From the NCBI RefSeq assembly GCF_000227765.1, contig NZ_JH165159.1, positions 805,433 to 869,432 on the forward strand: a stretch of DNA of 64,000 nt, read 5' to 3'. The stretch comes from Neisseria wadsworthii 9715 (GTDB lineage: Bacteria; Pseudomonadota; Gammaproteobacteria; Burkholderiales; Neisseriaceae). Position 1 is the stretch's first letter. Every line of letters begins with the position of its first letter. The notes under the pieces were generated by a model, which was not told the origin of the DNA, did not search any database, and saw only the letters and a list, made by a program, of their open reading frames with translations. Positions 49,601 through 56,104 of the stretch are shown one piece after another. The position numbers and the translations under genes are program-made.

Positions 49601-51179
49601 AATCGTTTTACTCGCCTACTACATCGCCGCCATCAACATTGAAGCCACCTATCACGGCATCTTGCACGGCAATATCGACGGCAAAATTTCAGACGGCCTC
49701 GCTTACCAACCCTTTAACGGTATCTGCCTGACCGATACTTTCCAAATGTACGAAAAAGGCGACATGCTCGATGAAATGCTGGTAGACAACAGCGCACGCC
49801 GCAAACGGCAGAAAGAATTGGATATCCGAGTGATTATCGGCAATCCGCCATATTCAGCGGGGCAAGAAAGTGCCAACGACAACAATGCCAATATCGAATA
49901 CCCGCATTTGGACGACCGTATCCGTGCAACTTATGCCGAGCATTCCAAAGCCACGAATAAAAACGCTCTATACGACAGCTACATCCGCGCCATCCGTTGG
50001 GCTTCCGACCGCATTGGAACGCAAGGCGTGATCGGATTTGTGACCAACGCGGGTTGGGTGGAAGCCAACACCGCCGACGGCTTAAGAAAATGCCTGTCTG
50101 AAGAATTCAGCAGTTTGTATATCTTTCATTTGCGCGGAAATCAACGTACATCAGGTGAACGTTCGCGCAAAGAAGGAGGCAAAATTTTTGGTTCGGGAAG
50201 CCGGGCTCCCATTGCAATTTCCATTTTGGTAAAAAATCCGCAAGCCCAAAAACAAGGGCAGATTTATTTTCACGATATCGGTGACTATCTAACCCGCGAG
50301 CAAAAACTGGAAACAGTTTCCGAATTCGGCAGTATTAACGGCATTAGCGCGCAAAACGCTTGGCAGCAGATCGTACCGGATGAATTCAACGATTGGCTCA
50401 ATCAGCGTGATCCGAATTTTGATGACTACATCAGCCTGGGAGATAAAAAAGATAAAGACGCGCTGGTGGTGTTTGAGAATTATTCGATGGGTATTAAAAC
50501 CAACAGAGACGCATGGGTTTACAATTTTTCAGGTAGCCTTTTGCAACAGAACATGCAAAACATGATTGGTTTTTATAACTCTGAAGTCAGTCGTTTTCAG
50601 ACTGCCTGTATCGGAATAGAAAAAGACAAACAGCCCGCAGTAGAAAGTTTTATTGATCCCGATACAACCAAAATCAGTTGGTCACGTGCATTGCGTTACG
50701 ATATTGGAAAAGGAAGAGAACATCAGTTTAAACCGCGAGCAATGACTTTGGGTTTATACCGCCCGTTTACGAAACAACACCTTTACTTCGACAGGAACTT
50801 TGTGAACGATATTGCACAAATTCCACGAATGTTTGCAAGTGGTGATTTAACCGTAAGTCGGGCATTTATGTCTGACACCAACGCCGTTATTTCCGTAACA
50901 GGCCGCGGAGCAACCAAAGAATTCTCCGCATTGATAACCAACGAAATTCCAGACTTGGAAATGATTTCCAAAGGGCAATGTTTCCCGATGGATTTGTATG
51001 ACGTTTCAGACGGCATAGAAACAGCCGAACGAACGAACGAACGAACGAACGAACGAACGAACGAACGAACGAACGAACGAACGAACGAACGAACGAACGA
51101 ACGAACGAACGAACGAACGAACGAACGAACGAACGAACGAACGAACGAACGAACGAAATTATACCGCACCGCAGCATAG
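46695..51179 (+). CDS. Type ISP restriction-modification enzyme, phase-variable
   Basis: This 1494-residue protein combines restriction and modification in one chain. Order: Mrr-like nuclease with D71 and QCK (85-87); superfamily 2 helicase with ACGTGKT (about 198-204), DEAHR (about 334), MTATPR (about 370) and QSVGRVMR (about 602); then an N6-adenine methyltransferase with DPFTGTGTF (about 933) and GNPPYSAG (about 1048); then the start of a target-recognition region. This is the LlaGI/LlaBIII (type ISP) layout, in which the helicase-translocase cuts after head-on encounter. Near its end it has a GQCFPMDLYD motif, then 33 CGAA units coding for (ERTN)n, then the short tail KLYRTAA. It is truncated relative to ISP enzymes, whose recognition domain continues; the missing part is encoded downstream in another frame. 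Four foreign-dialect or variant DUS lie inside it (47924-47935, 49688-49699, 50596-50607, 51005-51016), plus two native ones (48420-48431, 50090-50102). Confidence 0.9.
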   Translation: MSALQTLLSKFRELTQTERDKGTAFENLIIRYFENEPYYRSQYAKVQTYAEWAQEHFESLGLSSKTDAGIDLVATTQVGEFHAIQCKNYAPEKTIQKADIDSFFTASGKHYFNHRYIVTTTNKWSSNARAALIDQHIPVAVINLEDLENSRIDWTQYQIDASPVLKARKDLRPHQQQALKSVQTRFDGGETRGKLIMACGTGKTFTGLKIAENIAGVGKRVLFLVPGLSLLSQTLREWTQDSEIALNSFAVCSDSDVGKKGKKDEDDRVLVTTSDLQFPATTHAKSLAQAISVAEAKNNRQAMTVVYATYHSIDVIHQAQKQFGLPEFDLIICDEAHRTTGATFDGDDESAFVRIHDADYIKGAKRLYMTATPRIYGETAKAAEGVVLYSMDDETHYGKEFFVLTFSQAVSDGLLVDYKVIVLAIEESHVNRRLQNLLTDSNNELKVDDAAKIVGCWKALSKYGLSGEDGALYNPMRRAVAFCQVIEKEYKGSKHKVSSKLIAEMFQAVIEEYQQAESKALLEHNPDLKLPPQLAMKCEAEHVDGSMNAGEKESKLQWLKAELPDNTCRILSNVRCLSEGVDVPALDAVLFLTPRNSQVDVVQSVGRVMRRAEGKKQGYVILPVVIPAGIEAEDALDKNENYKVVWQVLNALRAHDDRFDAMINKLEFNGQDTQKMEVIAVADKVQAKQKRQNKSAKAVGNARGGNAIGTKPEHNPDNQGTIEFEIGEIERALYAKIVKKCGNRHHWEDWAGDIAKIARTHIDSITAILENPANTAEQNAFEAFAAELRDDLNNAITDAEIIEMLAQHMITKPVFDALFEQYSFAEHNPMSRAMQNVLDLLQAKNLHKERNTLQSFYESVQMRASGIETAEGKQKIIVELYDKFFRNAFPRMTERLGIVYTPVEVVDFIIKSVEDVLQNEFGSSLKDKGVHIIDPFTGTGTFITRLLQSGIIPADRLPEKYQNEIHANEIVLLAYYIAAINIEATYHGILHGNIDGKISDGLAYQPFNGICLTDTFQMYEKGDMLDEMLVDNSARRKRQKELDIRVIIGNPPYSAGQESANDNNANIEYPHLDDRIRATYAEHSKATNKNALYDSYIRAIRWASDRIGTQGVIGFVTNAGWVEANTADGLRKCLSEEFSSLYIFHLRGNQRTSGERSRKEGGKIFGSGSRAPIAISILVKNPQAQKQGQIYFHDIGDYLTREQKLETVSEFGSINGISAQNAWQQIVPDEFNDWLNQRDPNFDDYISLGDKKDKDALVVFENYSMGIKTNRDAWVYNFSGSLLQQNMQNMIGFYNSEVSRFQTACIGIEKDKQPAVESFIDPDTTKISWSRALRYDIGKGREHQFKPRAMTLGLYRPFTKQHLYFDRNFVNDIAQIPRMFASGDLTVSRAFMSDTNAVISVTGRGATKEFSALITNEIPDLEMISKGQCFPMDLYDVSDGIETAERTNERTNERTNERTNERTNERTNERTNERTNERTNERTNERTKLYRTAA
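47924..47935 (-). repeat. AG-dialect DUS inside the ISP gene
   Basis: TTCAGACGGCCT is AGGCCGTCTGAA on the opposite strand; it encodes part of AVSDGLL. A second exact copy is at 49688-49699. Confidence 0.9.
51005..51016 (-). repeat. AT-dialect DUS just before the CGAA tract
   Basis: TTCAGACGGCAT is ATGCCGTCTGAA on the opposite strand, the meningococcal/gonococcal uptake sequence. It encodes VSDGIE, 10 bases before the repeat tract. Confidence 0.9.
51026..51157 (+). repeat. Simple sequence repeat, 33 copies of CGAA
   Basis: 132 bases of uninterrupted tetranucleotide units, translated as (ERTN)n in the gene frame. Tetranucleotide tracts of this length in Neisseria and Haemophilus restriction genes change copy number by slipped-strand mispairing and switch the reading frame. 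All three frames through the tract are open on the plus strand. Confidence 0.98.
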
Positions 51180-51316
51180 AGAATTTAACCATCTGCTTGA
51201 CAGTAACGGGCAGCAAGGGCTTCTCGGTGCTGATGACCGATACCTTGCCCGACCTACATCTGATTGGCGATGCACAATGCTTCCCAATGTTCCTCTACGA
51301 AACGGAGGAAGCATAA
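51160..51316 (+). other. Second copy of the recognition-domain junction, in an alternative frame
   Basis: In frame 2 (shifted relative to the ISP gene) the sequence after the tract reads TVTGSKGFSVLMTDTLPDLH and then LIGDAQCFPMFLYETEEA, stopping at 51314-51316. It parallels the pre-tract frame-0 segment FSALITNEIPDLEMISKGQC/FPMDLYD. It would be joined to the ISP protein if the tract gained one unit (or lost two). Confidence 0.75.
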
Positions 51317-52104
51317 TGGCAACGCAAAAAGATTTATTTGCCGCAGATGCTGCACAGGGACCGTCTGAAACAGAAAAAGCACCGAAGCAGAAAAAGCTGG
51401 TACGTCGTTCTGCCATCACCGATGAAGCGTTAACGCATTTCCGCGAACCTTATTCAGCCGAAGATGCTGAAAAAATCGGCAAAGAAGACATTTTCTACTA
51501 TATCTACGGATTGCTGCACAGCGAGGAATACCGTGAACGCTATGCCGACAATTTAAGCAAACAGTTGCCGCGCATTCCGCGTATGAAAAACTATGATGAT
51601 TTTGCCGCCTTCAGCCAAGCCGGACGTGATTTGGCCGCATTGCATCTGAATTATGAAAGTGTGCCGATGTATCAGGGCATCAAACTTTCAGGCAGTCTGA
51701 AAGGACTCAAACTTACCCCGCAGCAAATTGTCGGTGGAGAAGACGAAGATTTCCGTGTGATAAAAATGAAATTCGCCAAAAAAGACGATAAAACCAAAGT
51801 TATCTATAACGGCAAAATCACGGTAGAAAACATTCCCGAAACTGCTTACGATTACATCGTGAACGGCAAGTCGGCAATCGAATGGGTAATGGAGCGACAA
51901 GCCGTTACCACCGATAAAAAATCGGGCATTACCAACGATGCCAACGATTGGGCACTCGAAACGATGGGTAATGCGCGTTATCCGTTAGAATTGTTGCTGA
52001 GGGTGGTTACCGTAAGCTTGGAAACTCAGAAAATTGTAAACAATTTACCTAAGCTGGAGATTTTGAAAAGTATGGAGGAAGTTGCATGCAACAACGACCA
52101 TTAG
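51316..52104 (+). CDS. C-terminal target-recognition part of a type ISP enzyme, separate ORF
   Basis: The 262-residue product begins MATQKDLFAADAAQGPSETE; ATG 51316 is preceded by GGAGGAAG and overlaps the frame-2 stop (TAATG). From residue ~40 it matches the C-terminal region of ISP enzymes: ITDEALTHF, KEDIFYYIYGLLHSEEYRER, KQLPRIPRM, AGRDLAALHLNYE, and YDYIVNGKSAIEWVMERQ. In known ISP enzymes this is part of the same polypeptide. Frame 1 is also open from the CGAA tract through this ORF, so a tract change of minus one (or plus two) units would fuse them. The 3' end overlaps the next gene by 19 bases. Foreign or variant DUS cores lie at 51361-51369 and 51690-51701. Confidence 0.8.
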   Translation: MATQKDLFAADAAQGPSETEKAPKQKKLVRRSAITDEALTHFREPYSAEDAEKIGKEDIFYYIYGLLHSEEYRERYADNLSKQLPRIPRMKNYDDFAAFSQAGRDLAALHLNYESVPMYQGIKLSGSLKGLKLTPQQIVGGEDEDFRVIKMKFAKKDDKTKVIYNGKITVENIPETAYDYIVNGKSAIEWVMERQAVTTDKKSGITNDANDWALETMGNARYPLELLLRVVTVSLETQKIVNNLPKLEILKSMEEVACNNDH

Positions 52105-53138
52105 GCCGCAGCGGTATCCGGGTGAGTAAAATCTGTTTGGGTACGATGACTTGGGGCGAGCAGAATACGGAGGCCGAGGCGCATGAGCAGCTGGATTATG
52201 CGCTGGCGAACGGTGTGAATTTTATCGATACGGCGGAGATGTATCCGGTGCCGCCGCGTAAGGAAACGTATACGCGCACGGAGCAGTTTATCGGTAATTG
52301 GATTAAGGCGCGCTGCCGGCGTGATGATTTTGTGTTGGCGAGTAAGATTGCGGGACCGACGGGGGCGAACGGTTTGGAGCGCTATATCCGCGGCGGCAAT
52401 GATTTTTCGCGTGCGCAGATTTTCGAGGCGTGTGATGCCAGTCTGAAGAGGTTGAACAGGGATTATCTGGATGTGTATCAGCTGCATTGGCCGGAGCGGA
52501 AGACGAATTTTTTCGGCCGTTTGGGTGTGCAGGCAATCGGTGAGGACGAGCGGTTTACGCCGTTTGACGAGATTGTGGATGCGCTGGGCGAGCTGGTGAA
52601 GCAGGGCAAAATCAGGGCTTACGGTGTGTCGAACGAAACGCCGTGGGGGACGATGCGGTTTTTAAACGAACATGATCGCAATCCAGCTTTGCCGCGCGTG
52701 GCTTCGGTGCAGAATCCTTATAATTTGTTGAACCGCAGCTATGAAGTGGGCATGAGCGAGGTTTCGTTGCGCGAGGATGTGCCGCTGTTGGCTTATTCGC
52801 CAATGGCGTTTGGTGTGTTGAGCGGCAAATACCGCCACGGTGCGGTGCCGGAAAACAGCCGGCTGGCTTTGTTTCAGCGTTTTCAGCGCTATACGAAGCC
52901 GCAGGGTTTTGCGGCGGTGGAGCGTTATGCCAAGATTGCGGACGATGCGGGCATGAGCCTGGCGGTGATGTCGCTGGCGTTTGTGACGCAGCAGGCTTTT
53001 GTAGCGAGCAATATTATCGGTGCGACGACGATGGCGCAGTTGCGCGAGAATATCGGCAGCGCAGATGTGGTGCTTTCGGGCGATGTGTTGGATGCGATTA
53101 ATGCGGTGCACGCGGAAATCAGTAATCCTTGCCCTTAG
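52086..53138 (+). CDS. Aldo/keto reductase (Tas family)
   Basis: The 350-residue NADPH-dependent oxidoreductase starts MQQRPLGRSGIRVSKICLGTMTWGEQN and has NFIDTAEMYPVPP (catalytic Asp/Tyr), YLDVYQLHWPER (catalytic His region), GKIRAYGVSNET and SVQNPYNLLNR. This is the Tas/YajO group. Its start overlaps the end of the recognition ORF, so it marks the right edge of the restriction island. Substrate unknown. Confidence 0.9.
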   Translation: MQQRPLGRSGIRVSKICLGTMTWGEQNTEAEAHEQLDYALANGVNFIDTAEMYPVPPRKETYTRTEQFIGNWIKARCRRDDFVLASKIAGPTGANGLERYIRGGNDFSRAQIFEACDASLKRLNRDYLDVYQLHWPERKTNFFGRLGVQAIGEDERFTPFDEIVDALGELVKQGKIRAYGVSNETPWGTMRFLNEHDRNPALPRVASVQNPYNLLNRSYEVGMSEVSLREDVPLLAYSPMAFGVLSGKYRHGAVPENSRLALFQRFQRYTKPQGFAAVERYAKIADDAGMSLAVMSLAFVTQQAFVASNIIGATTMAQLRENIGSADVVLSGDVLDAINAVHAEISNPCP

Positions 53139-53142
53139 CGGG

Positions 53143-53311
53143 ATGCCTGTCTGAAAGCGGGCAATAACAAATATTTATGGGTTTCGTCATACTCGGGCTT
53201 GACTCGAGTATCTTGAGTTCCAGTAACTTTAGGAGATAATCGGGTCAAGCCCGAGTATGACGGGCGTACTATTGTTTAAGCTTATTTGTCATAAGCGTTT
53301 CAGACAGGCAT
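53143..53311. terminator. DUS pair split by an inserted palindromic repeat
   Basis: ATGCCTGTCTGAA (53143-53155) and TTCAGACAGGCAT (53299-53311) have the usual inward orientation of a terminator pair but are 143 bases apart; the palindrome at 53185-53262 lies between them. They separate the convergent aldo/keto reductase and sirtuin genes. Confidence 0.7.
53185..53262. repeat. Palindromic intergenic repeat, intact copy
   Basis: CGTCATACTCGGGCTTGAC (53185-53203) and GTCAAGCCCGAGTATGACG (53244-53262) are perfect 19-bp arms around a 40-base loop containing ACTCGAGTATCTTGAG. A decayed second copy is at 4276-4353. It looks like a small REP/MITE-type element with no coding capacity. Confidence 0.8.
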
Positions 53312-53313
53312 AT

Positions 53314-53997
53314 TTATTTTGCTTTTCCAATCAGATAATCCACCAGCGGCGGCACGCCTTCGGCGGCTTTTTTCGGCACGATTTCTATATGCGCGCCGGA
53401 TGCTTGGGGATTCGGGTCTACGAGATAAACATCGGCATGCGGCGGGGCGTAGTGCAGCAGCGAGGCGGCGGGGTAAACTTGCAGCGAAGTGCCGATAATC
53501 AATACAACGTCTGCTTCGTGCATCATGGCCACGGCTTTGGGAAACAGCGGCACGTCTTCGCCGAACCAAACGATATGCGGGCGCAGCGGGTGGCCTTTGC
53601 TGTTGGTGTCGGAAAGGGCTTGGTCGCCTGTCCATTCGATAATGTCGGTTTCGTCTAGGGTGCTACGCAGTTTGCTGAGTTCGCCGTGCAGATGCAGAAC
53701 ATGGCTGCTGCCTGCGCGCTCGTGCAGGTTGTCGACATTTTGTGTGATGATCTGCATTTGATAATGCTGCTCCAGCTTGGCCAGCGCCAAATGGGCGGCG
53801 TTGGGAGAGGCTTGTTCGGCCTGTTTGCGCCGCTGATTGTAGAAATCCAGCACGAGCTGCGGATTGCGTGCAAATGCTTCGGGTGTGCACACTTCTTCCA
53901 CGCGGTAGCCTTCCCATAAGCCGCCGGCGTCGCGGAAGGTTTTTAAGCCGCTGTCGGCGCTGATGCCGGCGCCGGTTAGGACAATGCATTTTTTCAT
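53314..53997 (-). CDS. NAD-dependent protein deacylase (sirtuin, CobB type)
   Basis: The 227-residue protein has GAGISADSGLKTFRDAGGLWEG (NAD site), TQNVDNLHERAG, the catalytic His in LHLHGEL, and WFGEDVP and IGTSLQVYPAASLL. It would remove acyl groups from lysines using NAD. The zinc-binding Cys residues of the family are missing: the segment reads KLRSTLDETDIIEWTGDQAL with no Cys. The true start is ATG 53995-53997; the longer in-frame extension is not typical. Confidence 0.88.
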   Translation of the reverse strand: MKKCIVLTGAGISADSGLKTFRDAGGLWEGYRVEEVCTPEAFARNPQLVLDFYNQRRKQAEQASPNAAHLALAKLEQHYQMQIITQNVDNLHERAGSSHVLHLHGELSKLRSTLDETDIIEWTGDQALSDTNSKGHPLRPHIVWFGEDVPLFPKAVAMMHEADVVLIIGTSLQVYPAASLLHYAPPHADVYLVDPNPQASGAHIEIVPKKAAEGVPPLVDYLIGKAK

Positions 53998-54041
53998 GAT
54001 GGTTTGCCGTTCGGAATAAACAGGGTTCACTATATCAAACA

Positions 54042-54054
54042 ATGCCTGTCTGAA
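54042..54054 (+). repeat. Single DUS
   Basis: ATGCCTGTCTGAA, unpaired, in the divergent region between the sirtuin gene and the next small gene. Confidence 0.85.
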
Positions 54055-54149
54055 AAACCTTCCAGCGGGCGGGAAAAAGGGGCGCGGAGTGCGGATTCTG
54101 CTATATTTGTTGCGGGCAAACTGATTGTTTTGCAACAAGGGGTTAAGTG

Positions 54150-54335
54150 ATGAATGTCAATAAAGTTTGGTTTTATATTGCGCTGCTCAGCATTATTGTG
54201 GCCGGCGTGTGGCTCTCGGCGCCTGATGAGGCGGCGCAGCAGCGGATGAAAGAAGCGGTGGCCCAAAAGAAAGCGGCGCAAAAGCAGAAGCAGCAGGAGG
54301 CGGCATCGGCAGCGCAGGGTGAGAGCGGTAAATGA
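54150..54335 (+). CDS. Small single-pass membrane protein
   Basis: The 61-residue protein starts MNVNKVWFYIALLSIIVAGVWL, one membrane segment, followed by a charged Lys/Gln/Ala-rich helical tail (RMKEAVAQKKAAQKQKQQEA), a probable coiled coil. ATG 54150 is chosen over GTG 54147. It overlaps the L,D-transpeptidase gene by 4 bases (ATGA), so they are coupled. Function unknown. Confidence 0.65.
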   Translation: MNVNKVWFYIALLSIIVAGVWLSAPDEAAQQRMKEAVAQKKAAQKQKQQEAASAAQGESGK

Positions 54336-54901
54336 AGTGGTTGAAATGGATTGCGGCGATTTTGGCGGCAGCGGCTTTGGCATTGGCCGCCCTATGGTTT
54401 TGGCTGCCGCAGGATGTAGGTTTGACACCGCGCCAGAAAATGCTGCTTGGGCAGAAGCCTTTGTCTGAACGCGCGGTGGTGGCGCGTTTGGTGTTGCGCA
54501 AGGGCGCGCGTGAAATGGATGCTTATGATGAGGCGGGAAGGCTTTTGAAAACCTATCCCGTATCGCTCGGTTTTAACCCGAAAGGGCACAAGCAGTTTGA
54601 AGGCGACGGCAAAACGCCTGAAGGCAGCTACACGATTAATGACAGAAACCCAAACAGCGGCTACCACAAAAATCTCGGCGTGTCTTATCCGAACGGTCAG
54701 GACAAAGCGTTTGCTGAATCGCAAGGCAAAAGCCCGGGCGGCGACATCAAGATTCACGGCCTGCCCAACGGCTCGGGCGGCATCGGCGCACGGCATTTGC
54801 TGCGCGACTGGACAAACGGCTGCATCGCCGTTACCGATGCCGAAGTGGATGAGCTTTACCGGCATGTAAAATACAAGGCTCAAATAGATATTCTGCCTTG
54901 A
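54332..54901 (+). CDS. L,D-transpeptidase (YkuD family)
   Basis: The 189-residue protein has an N-terminal membrane anchor or signal (WIAAILAAAALALAALWFW) and a periplasmic YkuD domain with IKIHGLPN and RDWTNGCIAVTDAEVDEL, which holds the catalytic His and Cys (HG...NGC). Such enzymes make 3-3 peptidoglycan crosslinks or attach proteins to murein; this short form resembles ErfK-like members. It is preceded by a coupled small membrane protein. Confidence 0.9.
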   Translation: MKWLKWIAAILAAAALALAALWFWLPQDVGLTPRQKMLLGQKPLSERAVVARLVLRKGAREMDAYDEAGRLLKTYPVSLGFNPKGHKQFEGDGKTPEGSYTINDRNPNSGYHKNLGVSYPNGQDKAFAESQGKSPGGDIKIHGLPNGSGGIGARHLLRDWTNGCIAVTDAEVDELYRHVKYKAQIDILP

Positions 54902-54928
54902 TTAGATTTTCGCTGTATAAACAATAAA

Positions 54929-54961
54929 ATGCCTGTCTGAAAAAAGCTTTCAGACAGGCAT
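54929..54961. terminator. DUS-pair hairpin after the L,D-transpeptidase gene
   Basis: ATGCCTGTCTGAA (54929-54941) pairs with TTCAGACAGGCAT (54949-54961). Confidence 0.8.
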
Positions 54962-54997
54962 CATGTTACAATCCAGCATCTTAATTCAGAGAACCTC

Positions 54998-55807
54998 ATG
55001 CATACCCCCAACCCTAAAATCATCTTTTTCGATATAGACGACACGCTCTACAGCACAAAAGAACACCGCATTGCCGAGAGCACGCGTGCAGCTTTAAAAG
55101 CGCTCAACCGCAAAGGCTTCATCACCGCTATCGCCACCGGCCGCGCGCCCTGCCTGTTACCCGAAGTGATACGCGAACTGATTGAAGAAACCGGCATCGA
55201 CATGCTGGTGAGCATCAACGGGCAATACGTGCGGCACAAAGGAAAAACATTGGCCGAATTTCCTTTGCCGCAGGCAAGTGTGCAGGAAATCATCACTTTT
55301 CTGAAGCAGGCAGATGTTGCTTACGGGCTGGTGTCTGTCGAGCACTTCAGCGTTTCGCGCGAAACAGAAGCCTTACTCGATGCCGCCGGCGCGCTTAAAC
55401 TACCTTACCGAATTGCCCCGGATGCCTATCTACATGATCCGGTTTACCAGATTATCGGTTTTTACGATGAAGCCACCGAGCAATCACTCAACGGTAATTT
55501 GCCGGCAGGCATCAAAACCGTTCGTTGGCATCCTTACGGCGTTGACCTGCTGGATGAAGGAGGCTCCAAAGCTCGAGGTATCCAGGTTGCGTTGGATAAA
55601 CTGGGCTTGACTATGGCGGATGCGATGGCTTTCGGCGACGGCCCGAATGATATCGAAATGATGAAAGCCGTCGGCTTCGGTGTGGTTATGGGCAACGGCC
55701 ACCCAGATACCAAAGCCGTGGCGGACTTTGTTTGCCCGCCCGTAACGGAAGACGGCGTATACCGCGGTTTGCTCAGTTTGGGTTTGATTGAAGAAATGCC
55801 TGTCTGA
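54998..55807 (+). CDS. HAD-superfamily hydrolase, Cof type
   Basis: The 269-residue protein has the HAD motif I FFDIDDTLYS (Asp12, Asp14), motif II in ATGRAP (Ser/Thr), Lys in DEGGSKARGIQVAL and motif IV in AMAFGDGPNDIEMMKAVG. The cap is the C2B (Cof) type. Likely a phosphatase on sugar or nucleotide phosphates; substrate unknown. Its last codons ATG CCT GTC TGA are the DUS itself. Confidence 0.9.
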   Translation: MHTPNPKIIFFDIDDTLYSTKEHRIAESTRAALKALNRKGFITAIATGRAPCLLPEVIRELIEETGIDMLVSINGQYVRHKGKTLAEFPLPQASVQEIITFLKQADVAYGLVSVEHFSVSRETEALLDAAGALKLPYRIAPDAYLHDPVYQIIGFYDEATEQSLNGNLPAGIKTVRWHPYGVDLLDEGGSKARGIQVALDKLGLTMADAMAFGDGPNDIEMMKAVGFGVVMGNGHPDTKAVADFVCPPVTEDGVYRGLLSLGLIEEMPV

Positions 55808-55826
55808 AAATGATTCAGACAGACAT
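55796..55826. terminator. DUS-pair hairpin overlapping the HAD stop codon
   Basis: ATGCCTGTCTGAA (55796-55808) provides Met-Pro-Val-stop for the gene; the right arm is a variant, TTCAGACAGACAT (55814-55826), followed by TTTT. Confidence 0.8.
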
Positions 55827-56104
55827 TTTTATCAATATGATTTAAGGAAACAAAATTTTACATATTGATAAAAATAAAGATGAGATGCAGGTAAAAGCCG
55901 CGTAAAACCTGATTTTTACGGGCAATATTCACAGAAACGCATTGTCTTGCTGGTAATGAAAAAGGCATATTATTCATTATGTAATGTAGTTGTGCTTGAA
56001 ACCGCTTTTAAAAAAGACTAAGCTGTTTTCAAGCCCCTTGGATTGATTGAAACAAGAGTGGCTGCATGTTTGATAAATCCGAATTACAAAATAGAAGGAG
56101 AATC

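Noticed and set aside
50783-51216. Minus-strand ORFs with a long FVRS repeat
   Set aside because: They are the reverse reading of the CGAA tract and ISP gene; the repeat keeps every frame open, so length is not evidence of coding.
51316-52104. Type I HsdS or an independent unrelated protein
   Set aside because: The FYYIYGLLHSEEYRER and VNGKSAIEWVMERQ motifs are those of ISP C-termini, and no HsdM/HsdR genes are present.
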